This document shows, one piece after another, positions 50,386 through 63,463 of a stretch of 64,000 bases of DNA. The position numbers and the translations under genes are program-made. The DNA comes from Anomaloglossus baeobatrachus (Eukaryota; Chordata; Amphibia; Anura; Aromobatidae). Position 1 is the first letter of the stretch; each line of letters begins with the position of its first letter. The notes under the pieces are model-generated. The model did no database searches. It worked only from the letters and a program-made list of their open reading frames with translations, and was not told the DNA's origin. The stretch lies in contig NW_027442041.1 in NCBI RefSeq assembly GCF_048569485.1, positions 1 through 64,000 of the forward strand. The letters are read 5' to 3'.

Positions 50386-51505
50386 AACCAGAATTGGTTT
50401 GGGCCTCGAGTGGCACCCTGGCCTATGCCGGACACATCTTAGGGAGAGAGAGCGAGAGGGAGACAAACCCACGCCTACACAAGACATTTTGTCACCCAAG
50501 CCAACCCTTGAAAAGGCTGCTTTGCAGAGCAAAAACAAGAAGAATGGTGCGTTTTGCAGCCGCCGCCCACTGCAATGAATCTGAATAACTCCTCCTTTAG
50601 GGCGCAAGCAACTCCCCTCCCCCTTGCAGTCTTTCCAATTCACGATACAAAAAGACGGACAGGACAGGTTGCCTGACTTTCCGTCACTGCCACCCTTTGC
50701 CATCCTTACCCGTAGAAAGCCCTTTCATCATCCCCAAACCCTAATCTTTTCCCTTTCCTTCCCAGCCCCCAAACCCTGCCCTCTGTACCTTTCTCACCAC
50801 CCGCTTCCCTTCTCCTGTCATCCCCCTACCACCCGGGAAAAAAAGAGATTGCCCCCTCCTTCCACTAGCCCACCCTCCCACCCAAAGAACAACTTCTTCT
50901 GCGCAGCTTGTTTTCTAGGCAGCAGCGCTATTGTGATGTCATCGGGGGGCATTGTGACAAGCCGCCAGTGTTCCGTCTCTTCATGTTGTGCACTGTTCAA
51001 ACCGAAAATACATCAACAGGCAGGCTACAGAAAAGCTTACTAACAAAGGTTAGAGAGGGGCTTTCTCAGAGGGCTTTTTACAGTTTGTCTATTCCCAATT
51101 AGCCGGTTTAGTATACTTAATGAAAGTACTAATTCTTTCATAGGCCGCCCATTCTTAGTATTTGACGTTCAGGTAACAACAGGTAACTTTATTTGGAGTG
51201 GAAGCAGAGAGATAACACCAGATGCCAATTGTAGATCCTCTCACACCTGTGGTCACTGCAGCATCTGACTCCACTTTGTCCAAAAGGGATCTATTCCATT
51301 CAATTACACATGATCTAGATTAGACTGACAACAAGATACTGCACGGGACATAGCAGAGTTGGTGAAGTTGAGTGGTGATGAGTTTGCTATTTGGATGAAT
51401 AAAGCAAGTAAAAAGTGTGTTAGATAAAAATTCATTTCAATTCGCTAATCGGGCTAATATGAATCAGGTGAATCGAGTTCTGCTTTTGGAAACTGGGTTA
51501 AGAAG

Positions 51506-51693
51506 GGGTGCACCGTTCCTGGAGGTACTGCAATACCAGGTCAATGCGTGGAGTGGACAGAGCAAGCTCTTTTTCCATCTCCCTGTTCTAAAAATCCATT
51601 TAATATATGGTCCCCAGATAGGGGACGTATCAGATATTAAACTGATAAGAACAGATACTACACTTGATCTTAGCCAAAAGGCCGAGAAGCGAT
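51506..51693 (-). ncRNA. RNU2: U2 snRNA, copy 39
   Basis: Intact; identical to the reference copy by eye. Confidence 0.96.
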
Positions 51694-52813
51694 AACCAGA
51701 ATTGGTTTGGGCCTCGAGTGGCACCCTGGCCTATGCCGGACACATCTTAGGGAGAGAGAGCGAGAGGGAGACAAACCCACGCCTACACAAGACATTTTGT
51801 CACCCAAGCCAACCCTTGAAAAGGCTGCTTTGCAGAGCAAAAACAAGAAGAATGGTGCGTTTTGCAGCCGCCGCCCACTGCAATGAATCTGAATAACTCC
51901 TCCTTTAGGGCGCAAGCAACTCCCCTCCCCCTTGCAGTCTTTCCAATTCACGATACAAAAAGACGGACAGGACAGGTTGCCTGACTTTCCGTCACTGCCA
52001 CCCTTTGCCATCCTTACCCGTAGAAAGCCCTTTCATCATCCCCAAACCCTAATCTTTTCCCTTTCCTTCCCAGCCCCCAAACCCTGCCCTCTGTACCTTT
52101 CTCACCACCCGCTTCCCTTCTCCTGTCATCCCCCTACCACCCGGGAAAAAAAGAGATTGCCCCCTCCTTCCACTAGCCCACCCTCCCACCCAAAGAACAA
52201 CTTCTTCTGCGCAGCTTGTTTTCTAGGCAGCAGCGCTATTGTGATGTCATCGGGGGGCATTGTGACAAGCCGCCAGTGTTCCGTCTCTTCATGTTGTGCA
52301 CTGTTCAAACCGAAAATACATCAACAGGCAGGCTACAGAAAAGCTTACTAACAAAGGTTAGAGAGGGGCTTTCTCAGAGGGCTTTTTACAGTTTGTCTAT
52401 TCCCAATTAGCCGGTTTAGTATACTTAATGAAAGTACTAATTCTTTCATAGGCCGCCCATTCTTAGTATTTGACGTTCAGGTAACAACAGGTAACTTTAT
52501 TTGGAGTGGAAGCAGAGAGATAACACCAGATGCCAATTGTAGATCCTCTCACACCTGTGGTCACTGCAGCATCTGACTCCACTTTGTCCAAAAGGGATCT
52601 ATTCCATTCAATTACACATGATCTAGATTAGACTGACAACAAGATACTGCACGGGACATAGCAGAGTTGGTGAAGTTGAGTGGTGATGAGTTTGCTATTT
52701 GGATGAATAAAGCAAGTAAAAAGTGTGTTAGATAAAAATTCATTTCAATTCGCTAATCGGGCTAATATGAATCAGGTGAATCGAGTTCTGCTTTTGGAAA
52801 CTGGGTTAAGAAG

Positions 52814-53001
52814 GGGTGCACCGTTCCTGGAGGTACTGCAATACCAGGTCAATGCGTGGAGTGGACAGAGCAAGCTCTTTTTCCATCTCCCTGTTCTAAA
52901 AATCCATTTAATATATGGTCCCCAGATAGGGGACGTATCAGATATTAAACTGATAAGAACAGATACTACACTTGATCTTAGCCAAAAGGCCGAGAAGCGA
53001 T
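52814..53001 (-). ncRNA. RNU2: U2 snRNA, copy 40
   Basis: Intact; identical to the reference copy by eye. Confidence 0.96.
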
Positions 53002-54121
53002 AACCAGAATTGGTTTGGGCCTCGAGTGGCACCCTGGCCTATGCCGGACACATCTTAGGGAGAGAGAGCGAGAGGGAGACAAACCCACGCCTACACAAGA
53101 CATTTTGTCACCCAAGCCAACCCTTGAAAAGGCTGCTTTGCAGAGCAAAAACAAGAAGAATGGTGCGTTTTGCAGCCGCCGCCCACTGCAATGAATCTGA
53201 ATAACTCCTCCTTTAGGGCGCAAGCAACTCCCCTCCCCCTTGCAGTCTTTCCAATTCACGATACAAAAAGACGGACAGGACAGGTTGCCTGACTTTCCGT
53301 CACTGCCACCCTTTGCCATCCTTACCCGTAGAAAGCCCTTTCATCATCCCCAAACCCTAATCTTTTCCCTTTCCTTCCCAGCCCCCAAACCCTGCCCTCT
53401 GTACCTTTCTCACCACCCGCTTCCCTTCTCCTGTCATCCCCCTACCACCCGGGAAAAAAAGAGATTGCCCCCTCCTTCCACTAGCCCACCCTCCCACCCA
53501 AAGAACAACTTCTTCTGCGCAGCTTGTTTTCTAGGCAGCAGCGCTATTGTGATGTCATCGGGGGGCATTGTGACAAGCCGCCAGTGTTCCGTCTCTTCAT
53601 GTTGTGCACTGTTCAAACCGAAAATACATCAACAGGCAGGCTACAGAAAAGCTTACTAACAAAGGTTAGAGAGGGGCTTTCTCAGAGGGCTTTTTACAGT
53701 TTGTCTATTCCCAATTAGCCGGTTTAGTATACTTAATGAAAGTACTAATTCTTTCATAGGCCGCCCATTCTTAGTATTTGACGTTCAGGTAACAACAGGT
53801 AACTTTATTTGGAGTGGAAGCAGAGAGATAACACCAGATGCCAATTGTAGATCCTCTCACACCTGTGGTCACTGCAGCATCTGACTCCACTTTGTCCAAA
53901 AGGGATCTATTCCATTCAATTACACATGATCTAGATTAGACTGACAACAAGATACTGCACGGGACATAGCAGAGTTGGTGAAGTTGAGTGGTGATGAGTT
54001 TGCTATTTGGATGAATAAAGCAAGTAAAAAGTGTGTTAGATAAAAATTCATTTCAATTCGCTAATCGGGCTAATATGAATCAGGTGAATCGAGTTCTGCT
54101 TTTGGAAACTGGGTTAAGAAG

Positions 54122-54309
54122 GGGTGCACCGTTCCTGGAGGTACTGCAATACCAGGTCAATGCGTGGAGTGGACAGAGCAAGCTCTTTTTCCATCTCCCT
54201 GTTCTAAAAATCCATTTAATATATGGTCCCCAGATAGGGGACGTATCAGATATTAAACTGATAAGAACAGATACTACACTTGATCTTAGCCAAAAGGCCG
54301 AGAAGCGAT
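54122..54309 (-). ncRNA. RNU2: U2 snRNA, copy 41
   Basis: RNA identical to the reference by eye; its upstream spacer lacks one G of CCCGGG near 54760, making the unit 1307 bp. Confidence 0.96.
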
Positions 54310-55428
54310 AACCAGAATTGGTTTGGGCCTCGAGTGGCACCCTGGCCTATGCCGGACACATCTTAGGGAGAGAGAGCGAGAGGGAGACAAACCCACGCCT
54401 ACACAAGACATTTTGTCACCCAAGCCAACCCTTGAAAAGGCTGCTTTGCAGAGCAAAAACAAGAAGAATGGTGCGTTTTGCAGCCGCCGCCCACTGCAAT
54501 GAATCTGAATAACTCCTCCTTTAGGGCGCAAGCAACTCCCCTCCCCCTTGCAGTCTTTCCAATTCACGATACAAAAAGACGGACAGGACAGGTTGCCTGA
54601 CTTTCCGTCACTGCCACCCTTTGCCATCCTTACCCGTAGAAAGCCCTTTCATCATCCCCAAACCCTAATCTTTTCCCTTTCCTTCCCAGCCCCCAAACCC
54701 TGCCCTCTGTACCTTTCTCACCACCCGCTTCCCTTCTCCTGTCATCCCCCTACCACCCGGAAAAAAAGAGATTGCCCCCTCCTTCCACTAGCCCACCCTC
54801 CCACCCAAAGAACAACTTCTTCTGCGCAGCTTGTTTTCTAGGCAGCAGCGCTATTGTGATGTCATCGGGGGGCATTGTGACAAGCCGCCAGTGTTCCGTC
54901 TCTTCATGTTGTGCACTGTTCAAACCGAAAATACATCAACAGGCAGGCTACAGAAAAGCTTACTAACAAAGGTTAGAGAGGGGCTTTCTCAGAGGGCTTT
55001 TTACAGTTTGTCTATTCCCAATTAGCCGGTTTAGTATACTTAATGAAAGTACTAATTCTTTCATAGGCCGCCCATTCTTAGTATTTGACGTTCAGGTAAC
55101 AACAGGTAACTTTATTTGGAGTGGAAGCAGAGAGATAACACCAGATGCCAATTGTAGATCCTCTCACACCTGTGGTCACTGCAGCATCTGACTCCACTTT
55201 GTCCAAAAGGGATCTATTCCATTCAATTACACATGATCTAGATTAGACTGACAACAAGATACTGCACGGGACATAGCAGAGTTGGTGAAGTTGAGTGGTG
55301 ATGAGTTTGCTATTTGGATGAATAAAGCAAGTAAAAAGTGTGTTAGATAAAAATTCATTTCAATTCGCTAATCGGGCTAATATGAATCAGGTGAATCGAG
55401 TTCTGCTTTTGGAAACTGGGTTAAGAAG

Positions 55429-55616
55429 GGGTGCACCGTTCCTGGAGGTACTGCAATACCAGGTCAATGCGTGGAGTGGACAGAGCAAGCTCTTTTTCCA
55501 TCTCCCTGTTCTAAAAATCCATTTAATATATGGTCCCCAGATAGGGGACGTATCAGATATTAAACTGATAAGAACAGATACTACACTTGATCTTAGCCAA
55601 AAGGCCGAGAAGCGAT
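55429..55616 (-). ncRNA. RNU2: U2 snRNA, copy 42
   Basis: RNA identical to the reference by eye; its upstream spacer has a T-run change (one base lost, one changed) at 55978, again giving 1307 bp. Confidence 0.96.
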
Positions 55617-56735
55617 AACCAGAATTGGTTTGGGCCTCGAGTGGCACCCTGGCCTATGCCGGACACATCTTAGGGAGAGAGAGCGAGAGGGAGACAAACC
55701 CACGCCTACACAAGACATTTTGTCACCCAAGCCAACCCTTGAAAAGGCTGCTTTGCAGAGCAAAAACAAGAAGAATGGTGCGTTTTGCAGCCGCCGCCCA
55801 CTGCAATGAATCTGAATAACTCCTCCTTTAGGGCGCAAGCAACTCCCCTCCCCCTTGCAGTCTTTCCAATTCACGATACAAAAAGACGGACAGGACAGGT
55901 TGCCTGACTTTCCGTCACTGCCACCCTTTGCCATCCTTACCCGTAGAAAGCCCTTTCATCATCCCCAAACCCTAATCATTCCCTTTCCTTCCCAGCCCCC
56001 AAACCCTGCCCTCTGTACCTTTCTCACCACCCGCTTCCCTTCTCCTGTCATCCCCCTACCACCCGGGAAAAAAAGAGATTGCCCCCTCCTTCCACTAGCC
56101 CACCCTCCCACCCAAAGAACAACTTCTTCTGCGCAGCTTGTTTTCTAGGCAGCAGCGCTATTGTGATGTCATCGGGGGGCATTGTGACAAGCCGCCAGTG
56201 TTCCGTCTCTTCATGTTGTGCACTGTTCAAACCGAAAATACATCAACAGGCAGGCTACAGAAAAGCTTACTAACAAAGGTTAGAGAGGGGCTTTCTCAGA
56301 GGGCTTTTTACAGTTTGTCTATTCCCAATTAGCCGGTTTAGTATACTTAATGAAAGTACTAATTCTTTCATAGGCCGCCCATTCTTAGTATTTGACGTTC
56401 AGGTAACAACAGGTAACTTTATTTGGAGTGGAAGCAGAGAGATAACACCAGATGCCAATTGTAGATCCTCTCACACCTGTGGTCACTGCAGCATCTGACT
56501 CCACTTTGTCCAAAAGGGATCTATTCCATTCAATTACACATGATCTAGATTAGACTGACAACAAGATACTGCACGGGACATAGCAGAGTTGGTGAAGTTG
56601 AGTGGTGATGAGTTTGCTATTTGGATGAATAAAGCAAGTAAAAAGTGTGTTAGATAAAAATTCATTTCAATTCGCTAATCGGGCTAATATGAATCAGGTG
56701 AATCGAGTTCTGCTTTTGGAAACTGGGTTAAGAAG

Positions 56736-56923
56736 GGGTGCACCGTTCCTGGAGGTACTGCAATACCAGGTCAATGCGTGGAGTGGACAGAGCAAGCTCT
56801 TTTTCCATCTCCCTGTTCTAAAAATCCATTTAATATATGGTCCCCAGATAGGGGACGTATCAGATATTAAACTGATAAGAACAGATACTACACTTGATCT
56901 TAGCCAAAAGGCCGAGAAGCGAT
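56736..56923 (-). ncRNA. RNU2: U2 snRNA, copy 43
   Basis: Intact; identical to the reference copy by eye. Confidence 0.96.
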
Positions 56924-58043
56924 AACCAGAATTGGTTTGGGCCTCGAGTGGCACCCTGGCCTATGCCGGACACATCTTAGGGAGAGAGAGCGAGAGGGAG
57001 ACAAACCCACGCCTACACAAGACATTTTGTCACCCAAGCCAACCCTTGAAAAGGCTGCTTTGCAGAGCAAAAACAAGAAGAATGGTGCGTTTTGCAGCCG
57101 CCGCCCACTGCAATGAATCTGAATAACTCCTCCTTTAGGGCGCAAGCAACTCCCCTCCCCCTTGCAGTCTTTCCAATTCACGATACAAAAAGACGGACAG
57201 GACAGGTTGCCTGACTTTCCGTCACTGCCACCCTTTGCCATCCTTACCCGTAGAAAGCCCTTTCATCATCCCCAAACCCTAATCTTTTCCCTTTCCTTCC
57301 CAGCCCCCAAACCCTGCCCTCTGTACCTTTCTCACCACCCGCTTCCCTTCTCCTGTCATCCCCCTACCACCCGGGAAAAAAAGAGATTGCCCCCTCCTTC
57401 CACTAGCCCACCCTCCCACCCAAAGAACAACTTCTTCTGCGCAGCTTGTTTTCTAGGCAGCAGCGCTATTGTGATGTCATCGGGGGGCATTGTGACAAGC
57501 CGCCAGTGTTCCGTCTCTTCATGTTGTGCACTGTTCAAACCGAAAATACATCAACAGGCAGGCTACAGAAAAGCTTACTAACAAAGGTTAGAGAGGGGCT
57601 TTCTCAGAGGGCTTTTTACAGTTTGTCTATTCCCAATTAGCCGGTTTAGTATACTTAATGAAAGTACTAATTCTTTCATAGGCCGCCCATTCTTAGTATT
57701 TGACGTTCAGGTAACAACAGGTAACTTTATTTGGAGTGGAAGCAGAGAGATAACACCAGATGCCAATTGTAGATCCTCTCACACCTGTGGTCACTGCAGC
57801 ATCTGACTCCACTTTGTCCAAAAGGGATCTATTCCATTCAATTACACATGATCTAGATTAGACTGACAACAAGATACTGCACGGGACATAGCAGAGTTGG
57901 TGAAGTTGAGTGGTGATGAGTTTGCTATTTGGATGAATAAAGCAAGTAAAAAGTGTGTTAGATAAAAATTCATTTCAATTCGCTAATCGGGCTAATATGA
58001 ATCAGGTGAATCGAGTTCTGCTTTTGGAAACTGGGTTAAGAAG

Positions 58044-58231
58044 GGGTGCACCGTTCCTGGAGGTACTGCAATACCAGGTCAATGCGTGGAGTGGACAGAG
58101 CAAGCTCTTTTTCCATCTCCCTGTTCTAAAAATCCATTTAATATATGGTCCCCAGATAGGGGACGTATCAGATATTAAACTGATAAGAACAGATACTACA
58201 CTTGATCTTAGCCAAAAGGCCGAGAAGCGAT
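58044..58231 (-). ncRNA. RNU2: U2 snRNA, copy 44
   Basis: Intact; identical to the reference copy by eye. Confidence 0.96.
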
Positions 58232-59351
58232 AACCAGAATTGGTTTGGGCCTCGAGTGGCACCCTGGCCTATGCCGGACACATCTTAGGGAGAGAGAGCG
58301 AGAGGGAGACAAACCCACGCCTACACAAGACATTTTGTCACCCAAGCCAACCCTTGAAAAGGCTGCTTTGCAGAGCAAAAACAAGAAGAATGGTGCGTTT
58401 TGCAGCCGCCGCCCACTGCAATGAATCTGAATAACTCCTCCTTTAGGGCGCAAGCAACTCCCCTCCCCCTTGCAGTCTTTCCAATTCACGATACAAAAAG
58501 ACGGACAGGACAGGTTGCCTGACTTTCCGTCACTGCCACCCTTTGCCATCCTTACCCGTAGAAAGCCCTTTCATCATCCCCAAACCCTAATCTTTTCCCT
58601 TTCCTTCCCAGCCCCCAAACCCTGCCCTCTGTACCTTTCTCACCACCCGCTTCCCTTCTCCTGTCATCCCCCTACCACCCGGGAAAAAAAGAGATTGCCC
58701 CCTCCTTCCACTAGCCCACCCTCCCACCCAAAGAACAACTTCTTCTGCGCAGCTTGTTTTCTAGGCAGCAGCGCTATTGTGATGTCATCGGGGGGCATTG
58801 TGACAAGCCGCCAGTGTTCCGTCTCTTCATGTTGTGCACTGTTCAAACCGAAAATACATCAACAGGCAGGCTACAGAAAAGCTTACTAACAAAGGTTAGA
58901 GAGGGGCTTTCTCAGAGGGCTTTTTACAGTTTGTCTATTCCCAATTAGCCGGTTTAGTATACTTAATGAAAGTACTAATTCTTTCATAGGCCGCCCATTC
59001 TTAGTATTTGACGTTCAGGTAACAACAGGTAACTTTATTTGGAGTGGAAGCAGAGAGATAACACCAGATGCCAATTGTAGATCCTCTCACACCTGTGGTC
59101 ACTGCAGCATCTGACTCCACTTTGTCCAAAAGGGATCTATTCCATTCAATTACACATGATCTAGATTAGACTGACAACAAGATACTGCACGGGACATAGC
59201 AGAGTTGGTGAAGTTGAGTGGTGATGAGTTTGCTATTTGGATGAATAAAGCAAGTAAAAAGTGTGTTAGATAAAAATTCATTTCAATTCGCTAATCGGGC
59301 TAATATGAATCAGGTGAATCGAGTTCTGCTTTTGGAAACTGGGTTAAGAAG

Positions 59352-59539
59352 GGGTGCACCGTTCCTGGAGGTACTGCAATACCAGGTCAATGCGTGGAGT
59401 GGACAGAGCAAGCTCTTTTTCCATCTCCCTGTTCTAAAAATCCATTTAATATATGGTCCCCAGATAGGGGACGTATCAGATATTAAACTGATAAGAACAG
59501 ATACTACACTTGATCTTAGCCAAAAGGCCGAGAAGCGAT
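59352..59539 (-). ncRNA. RNU2: U2 snRNA, copy 45
   Basis: Intact; identical to the reference copy by eye. Confidence 0.96.
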
Positions 59540-60659
59540 AACCAGAATTGGTTTGGGCCTCGAGTGGCACCCTGGCCTATGCCGGACACATCTTAGGGAG
59601 AGAGAGCGAGAGGGAGACAAACCCACGCCTACACAAGACATTTTGTCACCCAAGCCAACCCTTGAAAAGGCTGCTTTGCAGAGCAAAAACAAGAAGAATG
59701 GTGCGTTTTGCAGCCGCCGCCCACTGCAATGAATCTGAATAACTCCTCCTTTAGGGCGCAAGCAACTCCCCTCCCCCTTGCAGTCTTTCCAATTCACGAT
59801 ACAAAAAGACGGACAGGACAGGTTGCCTGACTTTCCGTCACTGCCACCCTTTGCCATCCTTACCCGTAGAAAGCCCTTTCATCATCCCCAAACCCTAATC
59901 TTTTCCCTTTCCTTCCCAGCCCCCAAACCCTGCCCTCTGTACCTTTCTCACCACCCGCTTCCCTTCTCCTGTCATCCCCCTACCACCCGGGAAAAAAAGA
60001 GATTGCCCCCTCCTTCCACTAGCCCACCCTCCCACCCAAAGAACAACTTCTTCTGCGCAGCTTGTTTTCTAGGCAGCAGCGCTATTGTGATGTCATCGGG
60101 GGGCATTGTGACAAGCCGCCAGTGTTCCGTCTCTTCATGTTGTGCACTGTTCAAACCGAAAATACATCAACAGGCAGGCTACAGAAAAGCTTACTAACAA
60201 AGGTTAGAGAGGGGCTTTCTCAGAGGGCTTTTTACAGTTTGTCTATTCCCAATTAGCCGGTTTAGTATACTTAATGAAAGTACTAATTCTTTCATAGGCC
60301 GCCCATTCTTAGTATTTGACGTTCAGGTAACAACAGGTAACTTTATTTGGAGTGGAAGCAGAGAGATAACACCAGATGCCAATTGTAGATCCTCTCACAC
60401 CTGTGGTCACTGCAGCATCTGACTCCACTTTGTCCAAAAGGGATCTATTCCATTCAATTACACATGATCTAGATTAGACTGACAACAAGATACTGCACGG
60501 GACATAGCAGAGTTGGTGAAGTTGAGTGGTGATGAGTTTGCTATTTGGATGAATAAAGCAAGTAAAAAGTGTGTTAGATAAAAATTCATTTCAATTCGCT
60601 AATCGGGCTAATATGAATCAGGTGAATCGAGTTCTGCTTTTGGAAACTGGGTTAAGAAG

Positions 60660-60847
60660 GGGTGCACCGTTCCTGGAGGTACTGCAATACCAGGTCAATG
60701 CGTGGAGTGGACAGAGCAAGCTCTTTTTCCATCTCCCTGTTCTAAAAATCCATTTAATATATGGTCCCCAGATAGGGGACGTATCAGATATTAAACTGAT
60801 AAGAACAGATACTACACTTGATCTTAGCCAAAAGGCCGAGAAGCGAT
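60660..60847 (-). ncRNA. RNU2: U2 snRNA, copy 46
   Basis: RNA identical to the reference by eye; T to A at 61048, just upstream of the DSE. Confidence 0.96.
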
Positions 60848-61967
60848 AACCAGAATTGGTTTGGGCCTCGAGTGGCACCCTGGCCTATGCCGGACACATC
60901 TTAGGGAGAGAGAGCGAGAGGGAGACAAACCCACGCCTACACAAGACATTTTGTCACCCAAGCCAACCCTTGAAAAGGCTGCTTTGCAGAGCAAAAACAA
61001 GAAGAATGGTGCGTTTTGCAGCCGCCGCCCACTGCAATGAATCTGAAAAACTCCTCCTTTAGGGCGCAAGCAACTCCCCTCCCCCTTGCAGTCTTTCCAA
61101 TTCACGATACAAAAAGACGGACAGGACAGGTTGCCTGACTTTCCGTCACTGCCACCCTTTGCCATCCTTACCCGTAGAAAGCCCTTTCATCATCCCCAAA
61201 CCCTAATCTTTTCCCTTTCCTTCCCAGCCCCCAAACCCTGCCCTCTGTACCTTTCTCACCACCCGCTTCCCTTCTCCTGTCATCCCCCTACCACCCGGGA
61301 AAAAAAGAGATTGCCCCCTCCTTCCACTAGCCCACCCTCCCACCCAAAGAACAACTTCTTCTGCGCAGCTTGTTTTCTAGGCAGCAGCGCTATTGTGATG
61401 TCATCGGGGGGCATTGTGACAAGCCGCCAGTGTTCCGTCTCTTCATGTTGTGCACTGTTCAAACCGAAAATACATCAACAGGCAGGCTACAGAAAAGCTT
61501 ACTAACAAAGGTTAGAGAGGGGCTTTCTCAGAGGGCTTTTTACAGTTTGTCTATTCCCAATTAGCCGGTTTAGTATACTTAATGAAAGTACTAATTCTTT
61601 CATAGGCCGCCCATTCTTAGTATTTGACGTTCAGGTAACAACAGGTAACTTTATTTGGAGTGGAAGCAGAGAGATAACACCAGATGCCAATTGTAGATCC
61701 TCTCACACCTGTGGTCACTGCAGCATCTGACTCCACTTTGTCCAAAAGGGATCTATTCCATTCAATTACACATGATCTAGATTAGACTGACAACAAGATA
61801 CTGCACGGGACATAGCAGAGTTGGTGAAGTTGAGTGGTGATGAGTTTGCTATTTGGATGAATAAAGCAAGTAAAAAGTGTGTTAGATAAAAATTCATTTC
61901 AATTCGCTAATCGGGCTAATATGAATCAGGTGAATCGAGTTCTGCTTTTGGAAACTGGGTTAAGAAG

Positions 61968-62155
61968 GGGTGCACCGTTCCTGGAGGTACTGCAATACCA
62001 GGTCAATGCGTGGAGTGGACAGAGCAAGCTCTTTTTCCATCTCCCTGTTCTAAAAATCCATTTAATATATGGTCCCCAGATAGGGGACGTATCAGATATT
62101 AAACTGATAAGAACAGATACTACACTTGATCTTAGCCAAAAGGCCGAGAAGCGAT
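61968..62155 (-). ncRNA. RNU2: U2 snRNA, copy 47
   Basis: RNA identical to the reference by eye; G to A at 63134 in the far upstream spacer. Confidence 0.96.
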
Positions 62156-63275
62156 AACCAGAATTGGTTTGGGCCTCGAGTGGCACCCTGGCCTATGCCG
62201 GACACATCTTAGGGAGAGAGAGCGAGAGGGAGACAAACCCACGCCTACACAAGACATTTTGTCACCCAAGCCAACCCTTGAAAAGGCTGCTTTGCAGAGC
62301 AAAAACAAGAAGAATGGTGCGTTTTGCAGCCGCCGCCCACTGCAATGAATCTGAATAACTCCTCCTTTAGGGCGCAAGCAACTCCCCTCCCCCTTGCAGT
62401 CTTTCCAATTCACGATACAAAAAGACGGACAGGACAGGTTGCCTGACTTTCCGTCACTGCCACCCTTTGCCATCCTTACCCGTAGAAAGCCCTTTCATCA
62501 TCCCCAAACCCTAATCTTTTCCCTTTCCTTCCCAGCCCCCAAACCCTGCCCTCTGTACCTTTCTCACCACCCGCTTCCCTTCTCCTGTCATCCCCCTACC
62601 ACCCGGGAAAAAAAGAGATTGCCCCCTCCTTCCACTAGCCCACCCTCCCACCCAAAGAACAACTTCTTCTGCGCAGCTTGTTTTCTAGGCAGCAGCGCTA
62701 TTGTGATGTCATCGGGGGGCATTGTGACAAGCCGCCAGTGTTCCGTCTCTTCATGTTGTGCACTGTTCAAACCGAAAATACATCAACAGGCAGGCTACAG
62801 AAAAGCTTACTAACAAAGGTTAGAGAGGGGCTTTCTCAGAGGGCTTTTTACAGTTTGTCTATTCCCAATTAGCCGGTTTAGTATACTTAATGAAAGTACT
62901 AATTCTTTCATAGGCCGCCCATTCTTAGTATTTGACGTTCAGGTAACAACAGGTAACTTTATTTGGAGTGGAAGCAGAGAGATAACACCAGATGCCAATT
63001 GTAGATCCTCTCACACCTGTGGTCACTGCAGCATCTGACTCCACTTTGTCCAAAAGGGATCTATTCCATTCAATTACACATGATCTAGATTAGACTGACA
63101 ACAAGATACTGCACGGGACATAGCAGAGTTGGTAAAGTTGAGTGGTGATGAGTTTGCTATTTGGATGAATAAAGCAAGTAAAAAGTGTGTTAGATAAAAA
63201 TTCATTTCAATTCGCTAATCGGGCTAATATGAATCAGGTGAATCGAGTTCTGCTTTTGGAAACTGGGTTAAGAAG

Positions 63276-63463
63276 GGGTGCACCGTTCCTGGAGGTACTG
63301 CAATACCAGGTCAATGCGTGGAGTGGACAGAGCAAGCTCTTTTTCCATCTCCCTGTTCTAAAAATCCATTTAATATATGGTCCCCAGATAGGGGACGTAT
63401 CAGATATTAAACTGATAAGAACAGATACTACACTTGATCTTAGCCAAAAGGCCGAGAAGCGAT
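63276..63463 (-). ncRNA. RNU2: U2 snRNA, copy 48
   Basis: Intact and identical to the reference by eye. The window ends 537 bp upstream of it, so its PSE and DSE are included and its full spacer is not. Confidence 0.96.
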
